A DNA stretch of 23,861 nucleotides. It comes from Rectinema sp003452735 (GTDB lineage: Bacteria > Spirochaetota > Spirochaetia > Treponematales > Rectinemataceae). Positions 1 to 6,491 of the stretch are shown here, one piece after another. Position numbers and translations under genes: made by a program. Numbering within the stretch: position 1 is the first letter of the stretch; every line of letters begins with the position of its first letter. Location: NCBI GenBank assembly GCA_035415815.1, contig DAOOGR010000022.1, positions 1-23,861 on the forward strand, read 5' to 3'. The notes below the pieces were generated by a model. That model saw only the letters and a program-made list of their open reading frames with translations, ran no database searches and was not told the DNA's origin.

Positions 1-620
1 GATGTAATAGCAAGCGTGTCACGAACATTATGATCAGTCAAGAGAATACCTATTCTTTTTTTAGAGAGATTATGAATAAGAAGCTTTATTTCACGTATAG
101 CAATAGGGTCTACCCCTGTAAATGGTTCGTCGAGAAGGAGGAATTTCGGTTCTACTGCTAAAGCTCTTGCTATTTCAGTTCTTCTACGTTCACCTCCAGA
201 CAGAGTATATGCTGGCTGTTTTGCAACATGTAGAACCCCAAATTCCTCCATAAGAGCATGCGCCTTTTCTCTTCTTGCAGCGGAGGATAACCCACTACGA
301 GCTTCGAGCACAGCAAGGATGTTTTCTTCTACTGTCATCCTGCGAAATATAGATGATTCCTGTGGGAGATATGAGATTCCAAGTATTGCTCGCCTATACA
401 TGGGGAGATTATTAATCATCATTCCATTGAAAAGTACAGAGCCAGCATTTGGTCTGAGAAATCCTGCGATCATATAGAATACTGTGGTTTTGCCAGCTCC
501 GTTTGGGCCCAGTAAACCGATTACCTCACCTTCCTCCATGGAAAAACTGACATCAGAGACCGCGAGTGTATGACCAAAGGATTTTCTTAGGTTGATTACT
601 TCGAGCTTTGCATTGGTCAT
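1..620 (-). CDS. lptB: LPS export ABC transporter ATP-binding protein LptB (3' end cut off by window edge)
   Basis: This is the cytoplasmic ATPase that powers lipopolysaccharide extraction and transport to the outer membrane together with LptFG and the LptC/LptA bridge. Translating the minus strand from the ATG at 620 gives MTNAKLEVINLRKSFG, a Walker A motif GPNGAGKTT, a Q-loop region YLPQESSIFRRMT, the ABC signature LSGGERRR, a Walker B FLLLDEPFTGVDP and the H-loop LTDHN; the order and spacing, and the GERRR signature, are typical of LptB. About 206 codons are present and the C-terminus (roughly 30-40 residues in the family) lies outside the window. The start ATG overlaps the lptA stop by four bases (ATGA), so it is translationally coupled to lptA and belongs to the pyrG-lptC-lptA-lptB series. 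Family assignment is firm; the exact end cannot be seen. Confidence 0.93.
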   Translation of the reverse strand, partial: MTNAKLEVINLRKSFGHTLAVSDVSFSMEEGEVIGLLGPNGAGKTTVFYMIAGFLRPNAGSVLFNGMMINNLPMYRRAILGISYLPQESSIFRRMTVEENILAVLEARSGLSSAARREKAHALMEEFGVLHVAKQPAYTLSGGERRRTEIARALAVEPKFLLLDEPFTGVDPIAIREIKLLIHNLSKKRIGILLTDHNVRDTLAIT

Positions 621-1339
621 TGAGATGTGGCGGTCTCCTTTGTGGTGATAGTCCCTGAGACTTCGCCAGAGATCTTGAGTTTAGACCAGTCAGCCGAGGA
701 AGAAATGACATCGCCTTTAAGGACGCCATCTTCAGTCACTGCAATAGCACCGCCATGAAGCCATATTTCCTCAGTATCGCGATTATATAATGCATATTCT
801 GAACTTATCGACATATCTTCCTTGCGTACCTTCACTGTGACAGCTGCTTCGAAGATTGATTGTTTTTGGTCGAATCTTAGCCACTCAGCCTCTATGATAG
901 TGTTGTTTTTTGTATCGTTGACAAATACCTTCTTCTGAGCAAGGCCAATCTCGGTATCTCGATTGTAGTTGAGCTTTTCAGCGACTAGCGAGAATCCTTT
1001 TTCCGTGTCTTGTACAGTGACATTGCCAAGGCATACTACATTGACGTAATCTTCGCCGCTAAGATCAACGCGATCCGCTGTAATGATCATGCTTCCTGTC
1101 GTAATATGCACTGATCCCATAAGAATGGTATTCTCTTTGCCTTTTGCGATAACTCCTTGGACAGTATTAGCACTAAAGACAATTGGCTTTTTACCGCTAG
1201 AAGGCTGAGTCTGTTGAGCTTGCGCTACTGGCTCAGGGCTAGGCTGTAGAGAAGGTGGATTTGTTTGAGCAAAGATAATACTAAGTGATCCGAAAATCAT
1301 CATCAAGCCTAAAATCAATGCAATAATCTTCAGTTTCAT
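617..1339 (-). CDS. lptA: LptA/OstA-like periplasmic LPS-transport protein
   Basis: The 240-residue product starts with a clear signal peptide (charged MKLK, a hydrophobic stretch to about residue 24, then FAQ|TN), so it is exported. After a short Pro/Gln/Ser-rich linker (residues 28-50) the rest is a series of beta-strand-like OstA repeats, for example TVQGVIAKGKENTILMGSV and ADRVDLSGEDYVNVVCLGNV, the pattern of the LptA/LptD-N jellyroll that carries LPS across the periplasm. It lies between lptC and lptB, overlapping lptB by four bases and starting four bases after the lptC stop, which is the usual lptC-lptA-lptB order. The SD-like GAGG lies about 12 bases before the ATG, further than usual, so coupling to lptC is likely. 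Sequence-level similarity in this family is weak, so the call leans partly on context. Confidence 0.82.
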   Translation of the reverse strand: MKLKIIALILGLMMIFGSLSIIFAQTNPPSLQPSPEPVAQAQQTQPSSGKKPIVFSANTVQGVIAKGKENTILMGSVHITTGSMIITADRVDLSGEDYVNVVCLGNVTVQDTEKGFSLVAEKLNYNRDTEIGLAQKKVFVNDTKNNTIIEAEWLRFDQKQSIFEAAVTVKVRKEDMSISSEYALYNRDTEEIWLHGGAIAVTEDGVLKGDVISSSADWSKLKISGEVSGTITTKETATSQ

Positions 1340-1343
1340 ACTG

Positions 1344-1934
1344 TCATTCTACCTCATCTTGTTGATTCACTGAACCATGGACATTTTCTTGAATATGATA
1401 ATATTGTTGCTTAACATCAAAAAGAAGGCCATTTCCAGCCAATAGAAGCTGATTCCCTACTTTTATCAGAACCTCGGTATCATGGGGTGTCTCAAAGACA
1501 TCGAGGCTTCTTTTATAACTGAGTTTGGTGGACTCGAAAGATGCATCGCCTTCAGCACTCTGCAAATGCACATAGCCTGAAAACTCCGCGTCTCCGCTAA
1601 CTTCATAGAATACGGCTTTTTCTGCATCGCCAGAAGCTGATACAGAGCCATCGTCGCCATTATAGGTAATGAAAGAAAGCTCTTCAACCTCCAAGCGCTG
1701 ATCCGTTTCATACCAGGAAGCGCTCTTGGCGGAGAATTGCATGGATAGTTTTCCTTCTCGATATTCTTTTCTTATGATATCGACAAATTGAGCATCTGGG
1801 ATATCTTCTTGAGCATCAATCGAATTCTCTTCGGCTACTTGACTGCAGGAAGACAATAGGATAAGCAAGGTGCAGAAAAGACAAAGAGAAAAAATGGATT
1901 GAGTTGGCCATTTTTCTCTTCTATAAGCGCCCAT
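1344..1934 (-). CDS. lptC: LptC-like lipoprotein (LPS export complex)
   Basis: The product has 196 residues. Residues 13-30 form a hydrophobic signal ending in a lipobox-like LLSSC, with Cys30 the predicted lipidated residue; E. coli LptC is instead a bitopic membrane protein, so lipid anchoring is a variation if correct. The remainder (SMQFSAKSASWYETDQRLEV, SVSASGDAEKAVFYEVSGDA) has the alternating beta pattern of the LptC/OstA jellyroll. The ATG at 1934 has an AAGGAG site eight bases upstream. It lies 45 bases after pyrG and immediately before lptA with no visible terminator between, so it is probably co-transcribed with both. It likely receives LPS from LptBFG and hands it to LptA. The assignment rests on fold-like pattern plus position; an unrelated lipoprotein is less likely. 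Confidence 0.75.
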   Translation of the reverse strand: MGAYRREKWPTQSIFSLCLFCTLLILLSSCSQVAEENSIDAQEDIPDAQFVDIIRKEYREGKLSMQFSAKSASWYETDQRLEVEELSFITYNGDDGSVSASGDAEKAVFYEVSGDAEFSGYVHLQSAEGDASFESTKLSYKRSLDVFETPHDTEVLIKVGNQLLLAGNGLLFDVKQQYYHIQENVHGSVNQQDEVE

Positions 1935-1979
1935 ATCCTATGCTCCTTGTTGGATGGGTAAAACATTTTTTAGTTTGTA

Positions 1980-3587
1980 CTATAATCCGGAGTGGTTCAA
2001 GGCTGCTCTGATGAATTCTTTGAATAGAGGATGAGGAGCGGTAGGCCTCGATTTGAATTCTGGATGGAATTGAACGCCGATTGACCATGGGTGATTTGGC
2101 CATTCGCATGCTTCGATTAGCTCTCCATCCACTGTTGTAGCGCTTACACATAGACCATGAGCTTCGAGATCAGTACGAATATCGCTATTGACTTCATAGC
2201 GGTGACGATGCCGCTCACTGATCAGCTCGACACCATAAGCAGCTCGAATGTTAGAACCAGCCTTTGTGACCGCATCGTATGCGCCGAGCCTCATAGTTCC
2301 GCCATAGTTCTTCATTTTTCTTTGTTCTTCAAGCAAGCACACAACAGGGTGTTGAGTTGATTTGTCGAACTCGGTTGAATGAGCATCTTGCCATCTTAGT
2401 ACTGCACGTGCATATTCGATGACCATGATTTGCATACCTAGACAAATGCCAAAATATGGAATGTTTCGTTCCCTTGCATACTGAGCAGCGCGGATCATAC
2501 CTTCTATTCCTCGCTCGCCAAAACCTCCTGGTATTAAAATACCATGGATGTCCTTGAATATTGCATCGAAATCTGCCGCTGGGTCTTCGAGACGCGACGA
2601 ATCAATTCTTTCGATATCGAGGCCGGTATGGTGTGCAATACCTCCATGGATCAACGCTTCCCAGATCGATTTATATGCATCTTGAAGATCCATATATTTG
2701 CCAACTACTGCTATTTTGACTTTACGGTTAGGCTTTGTTATTGCCTGAACTACCTTTTGCCATCTGCTTAGCTCGGCGTGGCGGCTCTCAACATTCATTT
2801 TACGAAGCAGGAATGTATCGAGCTTCTGGTTGTAATAGATGAGGGGCACTTCGTAAATTGTTGCTGCGTCGTAACCGCTGACGACTCCTTCTTCTTCTAC
2901 ATTGGTGAAAAGGGAGATCTTGCGGCGAAGCTCATCACTCAGGGGTTTTGTCGAGCGGAGGATTAGGGCATCAGGCTGTATCCCCACTTCCTGCAATTCC
3001 TTGACGGCATGTTGTGTTGGTTTTGTCTTGATCTCGCCGCTCGAAACTGCGGGAACCAAAGTGACATGAATGGAGATTGCATTCTGCTTGCCAAATTCGT
3101 GTATGAGCTGTCTACAAGCTTCAAGGAACGGCACTGACTCAATATCGCCCACCGTGCCTCCTATCTCAACGATTGTCATGTCGACTTCTGGATTGTTTGC
3201 GACAGCTAGTATGCGCTCTTTGATTTCGTCAGTTATATGTGGAACAACTTGTACTGTGCGGCCCAGATAGTCGCCGGTTCTCTCTTTTTCAATGACCTTC
3301 TTGTAGACTTGGCCTGTTGTGATTGAGTTTGCCCTGCTTAGCTTTGCAGTAGTGAATCTTCCATAGTTACCTAGGTCTAGGTCGGTTTCGGCACCATCAT
3401 CAGTGACATAGACTTCACCATGTTGATAAGGGCTCATTGTGCCAGCATCGACATTGAGGTAAGGGTCGATTTTCACCATTTGCACATTGAAACCGCGGGC
3501 TTCCATGAGAGCACCGATAGAAGACGCCGCGATCCCTTTCCCAAGGGAAGAGCATACGCCTCCCGTCACGAATAATAGTTTTCTCAT
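1980..3587 (-). CDS. pyrG: CTP synthase
   Basis: CTP synthase aminates UTP to CTP with ATP and glutamine in the cytoplasm. The 535-residue length is normal for the family. Residues 1-270 are the synthetase domain with the P-loop GGVCSSLGKG (9-18), KIDPYLNVDAGTMSP (39-53) and DGAETDLDLG (64-73). Residues 290-535 are the class I glutaminase domain with the oxyanion strand PGGFGERG, the nucleophile Cys382 in GICLGMQ, and the His508/Glu510 pair in FHPEF. All key residues are present. The gene heads the run into lptC-lptA-lptB. No Shine-Dalgarno sequence precedes the ATG; instead a TTGACA/GATACT promoter ends eight bases before it, which suggests a leaderless or near-leaderless transcript. The identification is essentially certain. 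Confidence 0.98.
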   Translation of the reverse strand: MRKLLFVTGGVCSSLGKGIAASSIGALMEARGFNVQMVKIDPYLNVDAGTMSPYQHGEVYVTDDGAETDLDLGNYGRFTTAKLSRANSITTGQVYKKVIEKERTGDYLGRTVQVVPHITDEIKERILAVANNPEVDMTIVEIGGTVGDIESVPFLEACRQLIHEFGKQNAISIHVTLVPAVSSGEIKTKPTQHAVKELQEVGIQPDALILRSTKPLSDELRRKISLFTNVEEEGVVSGYDAATIYEVPLIYYNQKLDTFLLRKMNVESRHAELSRWQKVVQAITKPNRKVKIAVVGKYMDLQDAYKSIWEALIHGGIAHHTGLDIERIDSSRLEDPAADFDAIFKDIHGILIPGGFGERGIEGMIRAAQYARERNIPYFGICLGMQIMVIEYARAVLRWQDAHSTEFDKSTQHPVVCLLEEQRKMKNYGGTMRLGAYDAVTKAGSNIRAAYGVELISERHRHRYEVNSDIRTDLEAHGLCVSATTVDGELIEACEWPNHPWSIGVQFHPEFKSRPTAPHPLFKEFIRAALNHSGL

Positions 3588-3595
3588 GGGTCTTC

Positions 3596-3625
3596 AGTAT
3601 CCCAAATTGGGGGACTTGCTGTCAA
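3596..3625 (-). promoter_or_regulatory. Candidate pyrG promoter giving a near-leaderless mRNA
   Basis: On the minus strand there is a perfect -35 TTGACA (3625-3620), an 18-base spacer and GATACT (3601-3596) as -10. Only the eight bases GAAGACCC lie between the -10 and the pyrG ATG, so initiation at the usual distance would leave a leader of about 0-5 bases. No competing -10 with a good -35 was found closer to rsmG. The boxes are seen; activity is inferred. Confidence 0.55.
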
Positions 3626-3746
3626 TCCTCCAAGGAAAAAAGTGGAGATAAGAACCACAGAATAAGTCAATACAGATTATTTTGTTGTACTATGATGTAT
3701 GCTAAGAATATTGGATATTAAATCGATGTATGCACAGTGCTTCTAA

Positions 3747-3755
3747 TGATATAAT
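3747..3755 (+). promoter_or_regulatory. Extended -10 promoter of rsmG, predicted leaderless
   Basis: The plus strand reads TGATATAAT, an extended -10 (TGn plus a consensus TATAAT), eight bases before the rsmG ATG at 3764. There is no convincing -35 at 16-18 bases upstream, which extended -10 promoters tolerate, and no Shine-Dalgarno sequence fits between the box and the ATG. Transcription would begin at or within a few bases of the start codon. Activity is inferred. Confidence 0.55.
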
Positions 3756-3763
3756 AAAAACAA

Positions 3764-4459
3764 ATGGAGCAAGGACAATTATTGGCGCGTGGATTAGCTG
3801 CACTCGACTTTGATATTTCCAGTGGGATTCTCGATAAATTGTTGTATTATATCGATGAGCTAGAGCGATGGAATCCTGTCTATTGCTTCGTCAAAGCGGA
3901 AGGTCAAGATCTAATTATTAAGCATGTCTTGGACAGCCTTGGCCCTTGGCGAATATTGGAGGATCTTTTCATTGAGATGGATAAGCAATTCTCCGATAAT
4001 AAAAAGCTGCGTATCACCGATATTGGAACAGGAGCAGGATTCCCGGGTCTTCCACTAGCCATCGCATTTCCTCAAAGATCTTTTCTTTTGATTGAAAGAC
4101 TAGAGAAAAGAGCTCGCTTTCTAGAAAATGTCATTTGTATACTAGGACTCGAAAATGTAGAAATTCATCAAAACACCGTAGAAGAGGAAGACGAACCATT
4201 GGGATGTGTTATATTCAGGGCATTGAGGCCATTCACAGATAAAAAATTATTCCGAACCATTTGGAAAAAGATCCAATTGGGTGGAGCTTTGTGCGCTTAT
4301 AAAGGTCGCATTATGCATGCAAAGCTAGAATTGACGGGGCTCTTGGATGATCCTGTGCTTAGCAGCATGGCAGCTCATGCCAAGATTACTCCAGTCTGGG
4401 TACCATTCTTGGAAGAAGAGCGCTGTTTGGTAGTGGCGAGAAAAACGCTGAACATCTGA
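3764..4459 (+). CDS. rsmG: 16S rRNA (guanine-527-N7)-methyltransferase RsmG
   Basis: RsmG (GidB) methylates G527 of 16S rRNA with S-adenosylmethionine. The 231-residue protein shows the family's N-terminal segment LERWNPVYCFVKAEGQ with a downstream KHVLDSL, then the SAM-binding motif I DIGTGAGFPGLPLAIAFP (about residues 87-104), the acidic loop LIERLEKRARFL, and the FRALRPF segment corresponding to the family's (S)RA motif. The length is slightly above the usual 205-215. It is transcribed divergently from pyrG and followed by the assembly gap, so any downstream partner cannot be seen. The ATG at 3764 is the only start that keeps the full N-terminal helix; it has no Shine-Dalgarno site and sits just after an extended -10 box. 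Confidence 0.93.
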   Translation: MEQGQLLARGLAALDFDISSGILDKLLYYIDELERWNPVYCFVKAEGQDLIIKHVLDSLGPWRILEDLFIEMDKQFSDNKKLRITDIGTGAGFPGLPLAIAFPQRSFLLIERLEKRARFLENVICILGLENVEIHQNTVEEEDEPLGCVIFRALRPFTDKKLFRTIWKKIQLGGALCAYKGRIMHAKLELTGLLDDPVLSSMAAHAKITPVWVPFLEEERCLVVARKTLNI

Positions 4460-4484
4460 AGATACATTAGGATAGATGGATGGG

Positions 4485-4584
4485 NNNNNNNNNNNNNNNN
4501 NNNNNNNNNNNNNNNNNNNNNNNNNNNNNNNNNNNNNNNNNNNNNNNNNNNNNNNNNNNNNNNNNNNNNNNNNNNNNNNNNNNN
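4485..4584. other. Assembly gap of exactly 100 N
   Basis: The run is exactly 100 N, the usual placeholder for a scaffold gap of unknown size, so the true length and content are unknown. The left flank ends GATGGATGGG and the right flank begins directly with a copy of the GGGACGGAGG motif. Anything placed between rsmG and ogt is therefore uncertain. Confidence 0.97.
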
Positions 4585-4597
4585 GGGACGGAGGTTT
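4585..4597 (+). repeat. Copy of the GGGACRGAGG motif, at the gap edge
   Basis: GGGACGGAGGTTT begins at the first base after the N run, so it may be cut by the gap. It is the only exact copy lying outside a coding region. Confidence 0.85.
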
Positions 4598-4713
4598 AAA
4601 GGTTAATTATTGAAAAGATTCTAGCTAGAAAGATTCGAGTACCACTAGTACCATGAGAAGGACATTTAAGAAGTCAAGCAAGCCTTGACAGGCAAAGAGG
4701 GCAAAGAGCAGTA
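4598..4713. other. Non-coding stretch between the gap and ogt
   Basis: No supported gene, hairpin terminator or RNA is seen here. It follows the ogt stop on the minus strand, so an ogt terminator might be expected, but no GC-rich hairpin with a T-run is visible. Confidence 0.6.
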
Positions 4714-5376
4714 TTACCTTTGATAATTTATCGAAAAATCCCAAAATTTGGCCTTTTCTATAATCACTTTGTTCGAGCGAATGGGGACGCCTTCGTTTTC
4801 GAGAAGAAATCGCTTCATCGCAATTCCCCCTTGATATCCTGCAAGATATCCATTTGATGCTACTATGCGATGACAGGGAATTAGAAGAGGAAGCGGATTA
4901 TGTGAGAGCGAGCCTGCCACCGCTCGAAAAGAGAGCTGTCTCCCACAAGCTTTCGCAAGTTCCTTATAACTGCTTATAAAACCGAAAGGGATAGTTGCCT
5001 CCATCAAGAGCACCTTTTGTCTAAATTCCGGTATTTTGAGATGTGAAAGAGAATCCTTGATGATGTTAGTAGGTGGCTGCACTGGGCGGCCTGAAAGCAT
5101 GTTCAAAATCAATTGCAAAATCAGTTCGATATGTTGAGGCAGGGGAACTTTTTTTCTCCATTGCTCTAAGAGATAGAAATCACTCTTTGCTTGGCTTATT
5201 TGAGATACCCCCTCTTTAGGAAGATAGATACGGTTAACTCTTGGAGAATCTATGTCTTGCCAGATAAGAAGAATATCTCCAAAAGGAGATGGAATATTAT
5301 AGTAGAATGCTGGCAAGTATTGTGGCGATGGCAAAAAAGTTGTCCCTGGGCTTTTTATCATATTTGGACTATTCAT
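4714..5376 (-). CDS. ogt: Methylated-DNA--protein-cysteine methyltransferase
   Basis: This suicide enzyme transfers the methyl group of O6-methylguanine to its own cysteine. The C-terminal domain is diagnostic: ATIPFGFISSYKELA, RAVAGSLSHNP, then the active-site PCHR with Cys168, followed by NGYLAGYQGG and KRFLLENEG. Residues 1-110 form the less conserved N-terminal domain; the total of 220 is longer than the common 160-180. The ATG overlaps the end of thrB by eight bases (ATGAATAG serves as both start and stop), with AGGAG ten bases upstream inside thrB, so it is translated as the last gene of thrC-thrB-ogt. An alternative ATG exists at codon 6. A repair gene in a threonine operon is probably a matter of genome packing rather than function. 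Confidence 0.93.
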   Translation of the reverse strand: MNSPNMIKSPGTTFLPSPQYLPAFYYNIPSPFGDILLIWQDIDSPRVNRIYLPKEGVSQISQAKSDFYLLEQWRKKVPLPQHIELILQLILNMLSGRPVQPPTNIIKDSLSHLKIPEFRQKVLLMEATIPFGFISSYKELAKACGRQLSFRAVAGSLSHNPLPLLIPCHRIVASNGYLAGYQGGIAMKRFLLENEGVPIRSNKVIIEKAKFWDFSINYQR

Positions 5377-6484
5377 TCTGAGAATGTCTCCTAAGATTAT
5401 TGGTAAATATTTTTCTAGCCCTGATTCCTAGGTTGTCAACATTTAGAGGCAATGCTATCCAATTGTGGGTTGCTTTTTCTGCAATTCGTTTCTCAAGCAC
5501 TTCATTCAAGCTCTTTGTAGTGCTGGATGCGATGATGGGTGCCTTGGGGACGGAGGTTTCGAAGATTGCCATAATAGTAGGACCAGAGCCTGAGATACAG
5601 ATCATCTTTGCACCTTGTTCGAGGCATGCAGTTTTTACTATGTCAAAATCAGGAATAAGAGGTCGACGATATGGTTCGTGGATTCGATCTGAACATGCAC
5701 AGCTTAAAAGATTCAGATCAGCCTTAAGAAAAGCCAGAGCTACAAGCGCTGCATGAGAAATACCGTGAACCACATCTTGTCTTGAATAGGAATCTGGGAG
5801 AGCGTTTCGTGCGACGCTTGTTTCAAGAATAAAATCAGGAATGAAAGCCATGAATTGCCAATGTTCAGGAGCTGGATTCTGACTGATTACTATATCCTTT
5901 TCGGTGAGCGCCGCAGCTGTAAAACCACCATAGATAGCTGGAGCTGCATTGTCGGCATGCCCTTCTATATCGGTTGCTGCTCTAAGAAGAAAATACTGAT
6001 TTGCTTCTTCGTGTAGAAAGCTTGTTAGATTCGTCAGATCAACCTCTGTCCCTGTGCAATCTGTTAGGTTAGCCTCTGTCCCCGTGCCGCCCGTCAGATC
6101 AACATCATCAACCTCTGTCCCTGTACCAGCTACTGTGCCAGCTAGATCTCGTAGACTCTTGATTGTCTTTCCTGAAAGAAGAAGTGCGGCTGCAGCACCA
6201 GCCACAGCAAGCGATGCGCTTGACCCAAGACCTCTAGCCGGAGGAATACCCGTAATGATCTCGGCAGAGATTTTGGGGACGGAGGTTTGTAATAGCATAC
6301 AGCTATGGCGAAAAGAGCGTAGGAAAAGATTGTCCTCGTTGGCCCATTCTACAGGGCAGCCTTTGATCTGAGTTCTTTCGGCTCGCTCCAAACGCACAAT
6401 ATTAGAAAGAGACAATGCTATTCCAAGGCAATCGAAACCTGGGCCAAGATTTGCACAGGTAGCAGGGACTTCGATCTCTATCAT
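5369..6484 (-). CDS. thrB: Homoserine kinase with an internal tandem-repeat expansion
   Basis: ThrB phosphorylates homoserine to O-phosphohomoserine, the substrate of ThrC encoded just upstream. It is a GHMP kinase: N-terminal VPATCANLGPGFDCLG (6-21), the ATP-binding PPARGLGSSA (81-90) and C-terminal GSGPTIMAIFE. The ATG at 6484 is chosen because TGAGG lies five bases upstream and family proteins begin here; an in-frame ATG at 6541 would add 19 unlikely residues and overlap thrC. The protein is 371 residues against about 300-310 usual. Much of the excess is at residues 120-154, between the GHMP helix and the conserved IEGHADNAAPAIYGG, where three decapeptide units built on TGTE occur. Copies of the same DNA motif in the opposite sense encode TSVP near residues 67-70 and again after GSGPTIMAIFE. 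Catalytic motifs are intact, so it is probably active. Confidence 0.93.
   Translation of the reverse strand: MIEIEVPATCANLGPGFDCLGIALSLSNIVRLERAERTQIKGCPVEWANEDNLFLRSFRHSCMLLQTSVPKISAEIITGIPPARGLGSSASLAVAGAAAALLLSGKTIKSLRDLAGTVAGTGTEVDDVDLTGGTGTEANLTDCTGTEVDLTNLTSFLHEEANQYFLLRAATDIEGHADNAAPAIYGGFTAAALTEKDIVISQNPAPEHWQFMAFIPDFILETSVARNALPDSYSRQDVVHGISHAALVALAFLKADLNLLSCACSDRIHEPYRRPLIPDFDIVKTACLEQGAKMICISGSGPTIMAIFETSVPKAPIIASSTTKSLNEVLEKRIAEKATHNWIALPLNVDNLGIRARKIFTNNLRRHSQNE
5546..5558 (+). repeat. GGGACRGAGG motif in thrB (TSVP reading)
   Basis: GGGGACGGAGGTT on the plus strand; read on the coding strand it gives ACC TCC GTC CCC, Thr-Ser-Val-Pro, in the variable loop after the GSGPT motif. 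Confidence 0.85.
6025..6130 (-). repeat. Tandem ~30-bp repeat array inside thrB
   Basis: Three units on the coding strand each carry GGGACAGAGG (exact copies at 6112-6121, 6073-6082 and 6043-6052 on the plus strand as CCTCTGTCCC). The encoded units are GTGTEVD(DVD)LTG, GTGTEANLTD and CTGTEVDLTN, that is a ten-residue unit of pattern xTGTE[VA][DN]LTx with a three-residue insertion in the first. Units two and three are 30 bp and imperfect, so the array is diverged but in frame throughout. Confidence 0.9.
6275..6287 (+). repeat. GGGACRGAGG motif in thrB (TSVP reading)
   Basis: GGGGACGGAGGTT within a longer TTTTGGGGACGGAGGTTTG match. On the coding strand it gives LLQTSVPKI, just before the GHMP ATP-binding loop. 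Confidence 0.85.
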
Positions 6485-6491
6485 GAAAACC

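Noticed and set aside
4781..4795. ATGGGGACGCCTTCG in ogt as another copy of the motif
   Set aside because: Only the GGGGACG half matches, and it encodes the conserved NEGVPI segment expected in this family.
6025..6130. CRISPR-like spacing of repeated units at 30 and 39 bases
   Set aside because: The units are contiguous, imperfect, fully in frame within thrB and without unique spacers, so they are a coding tandem repeat.
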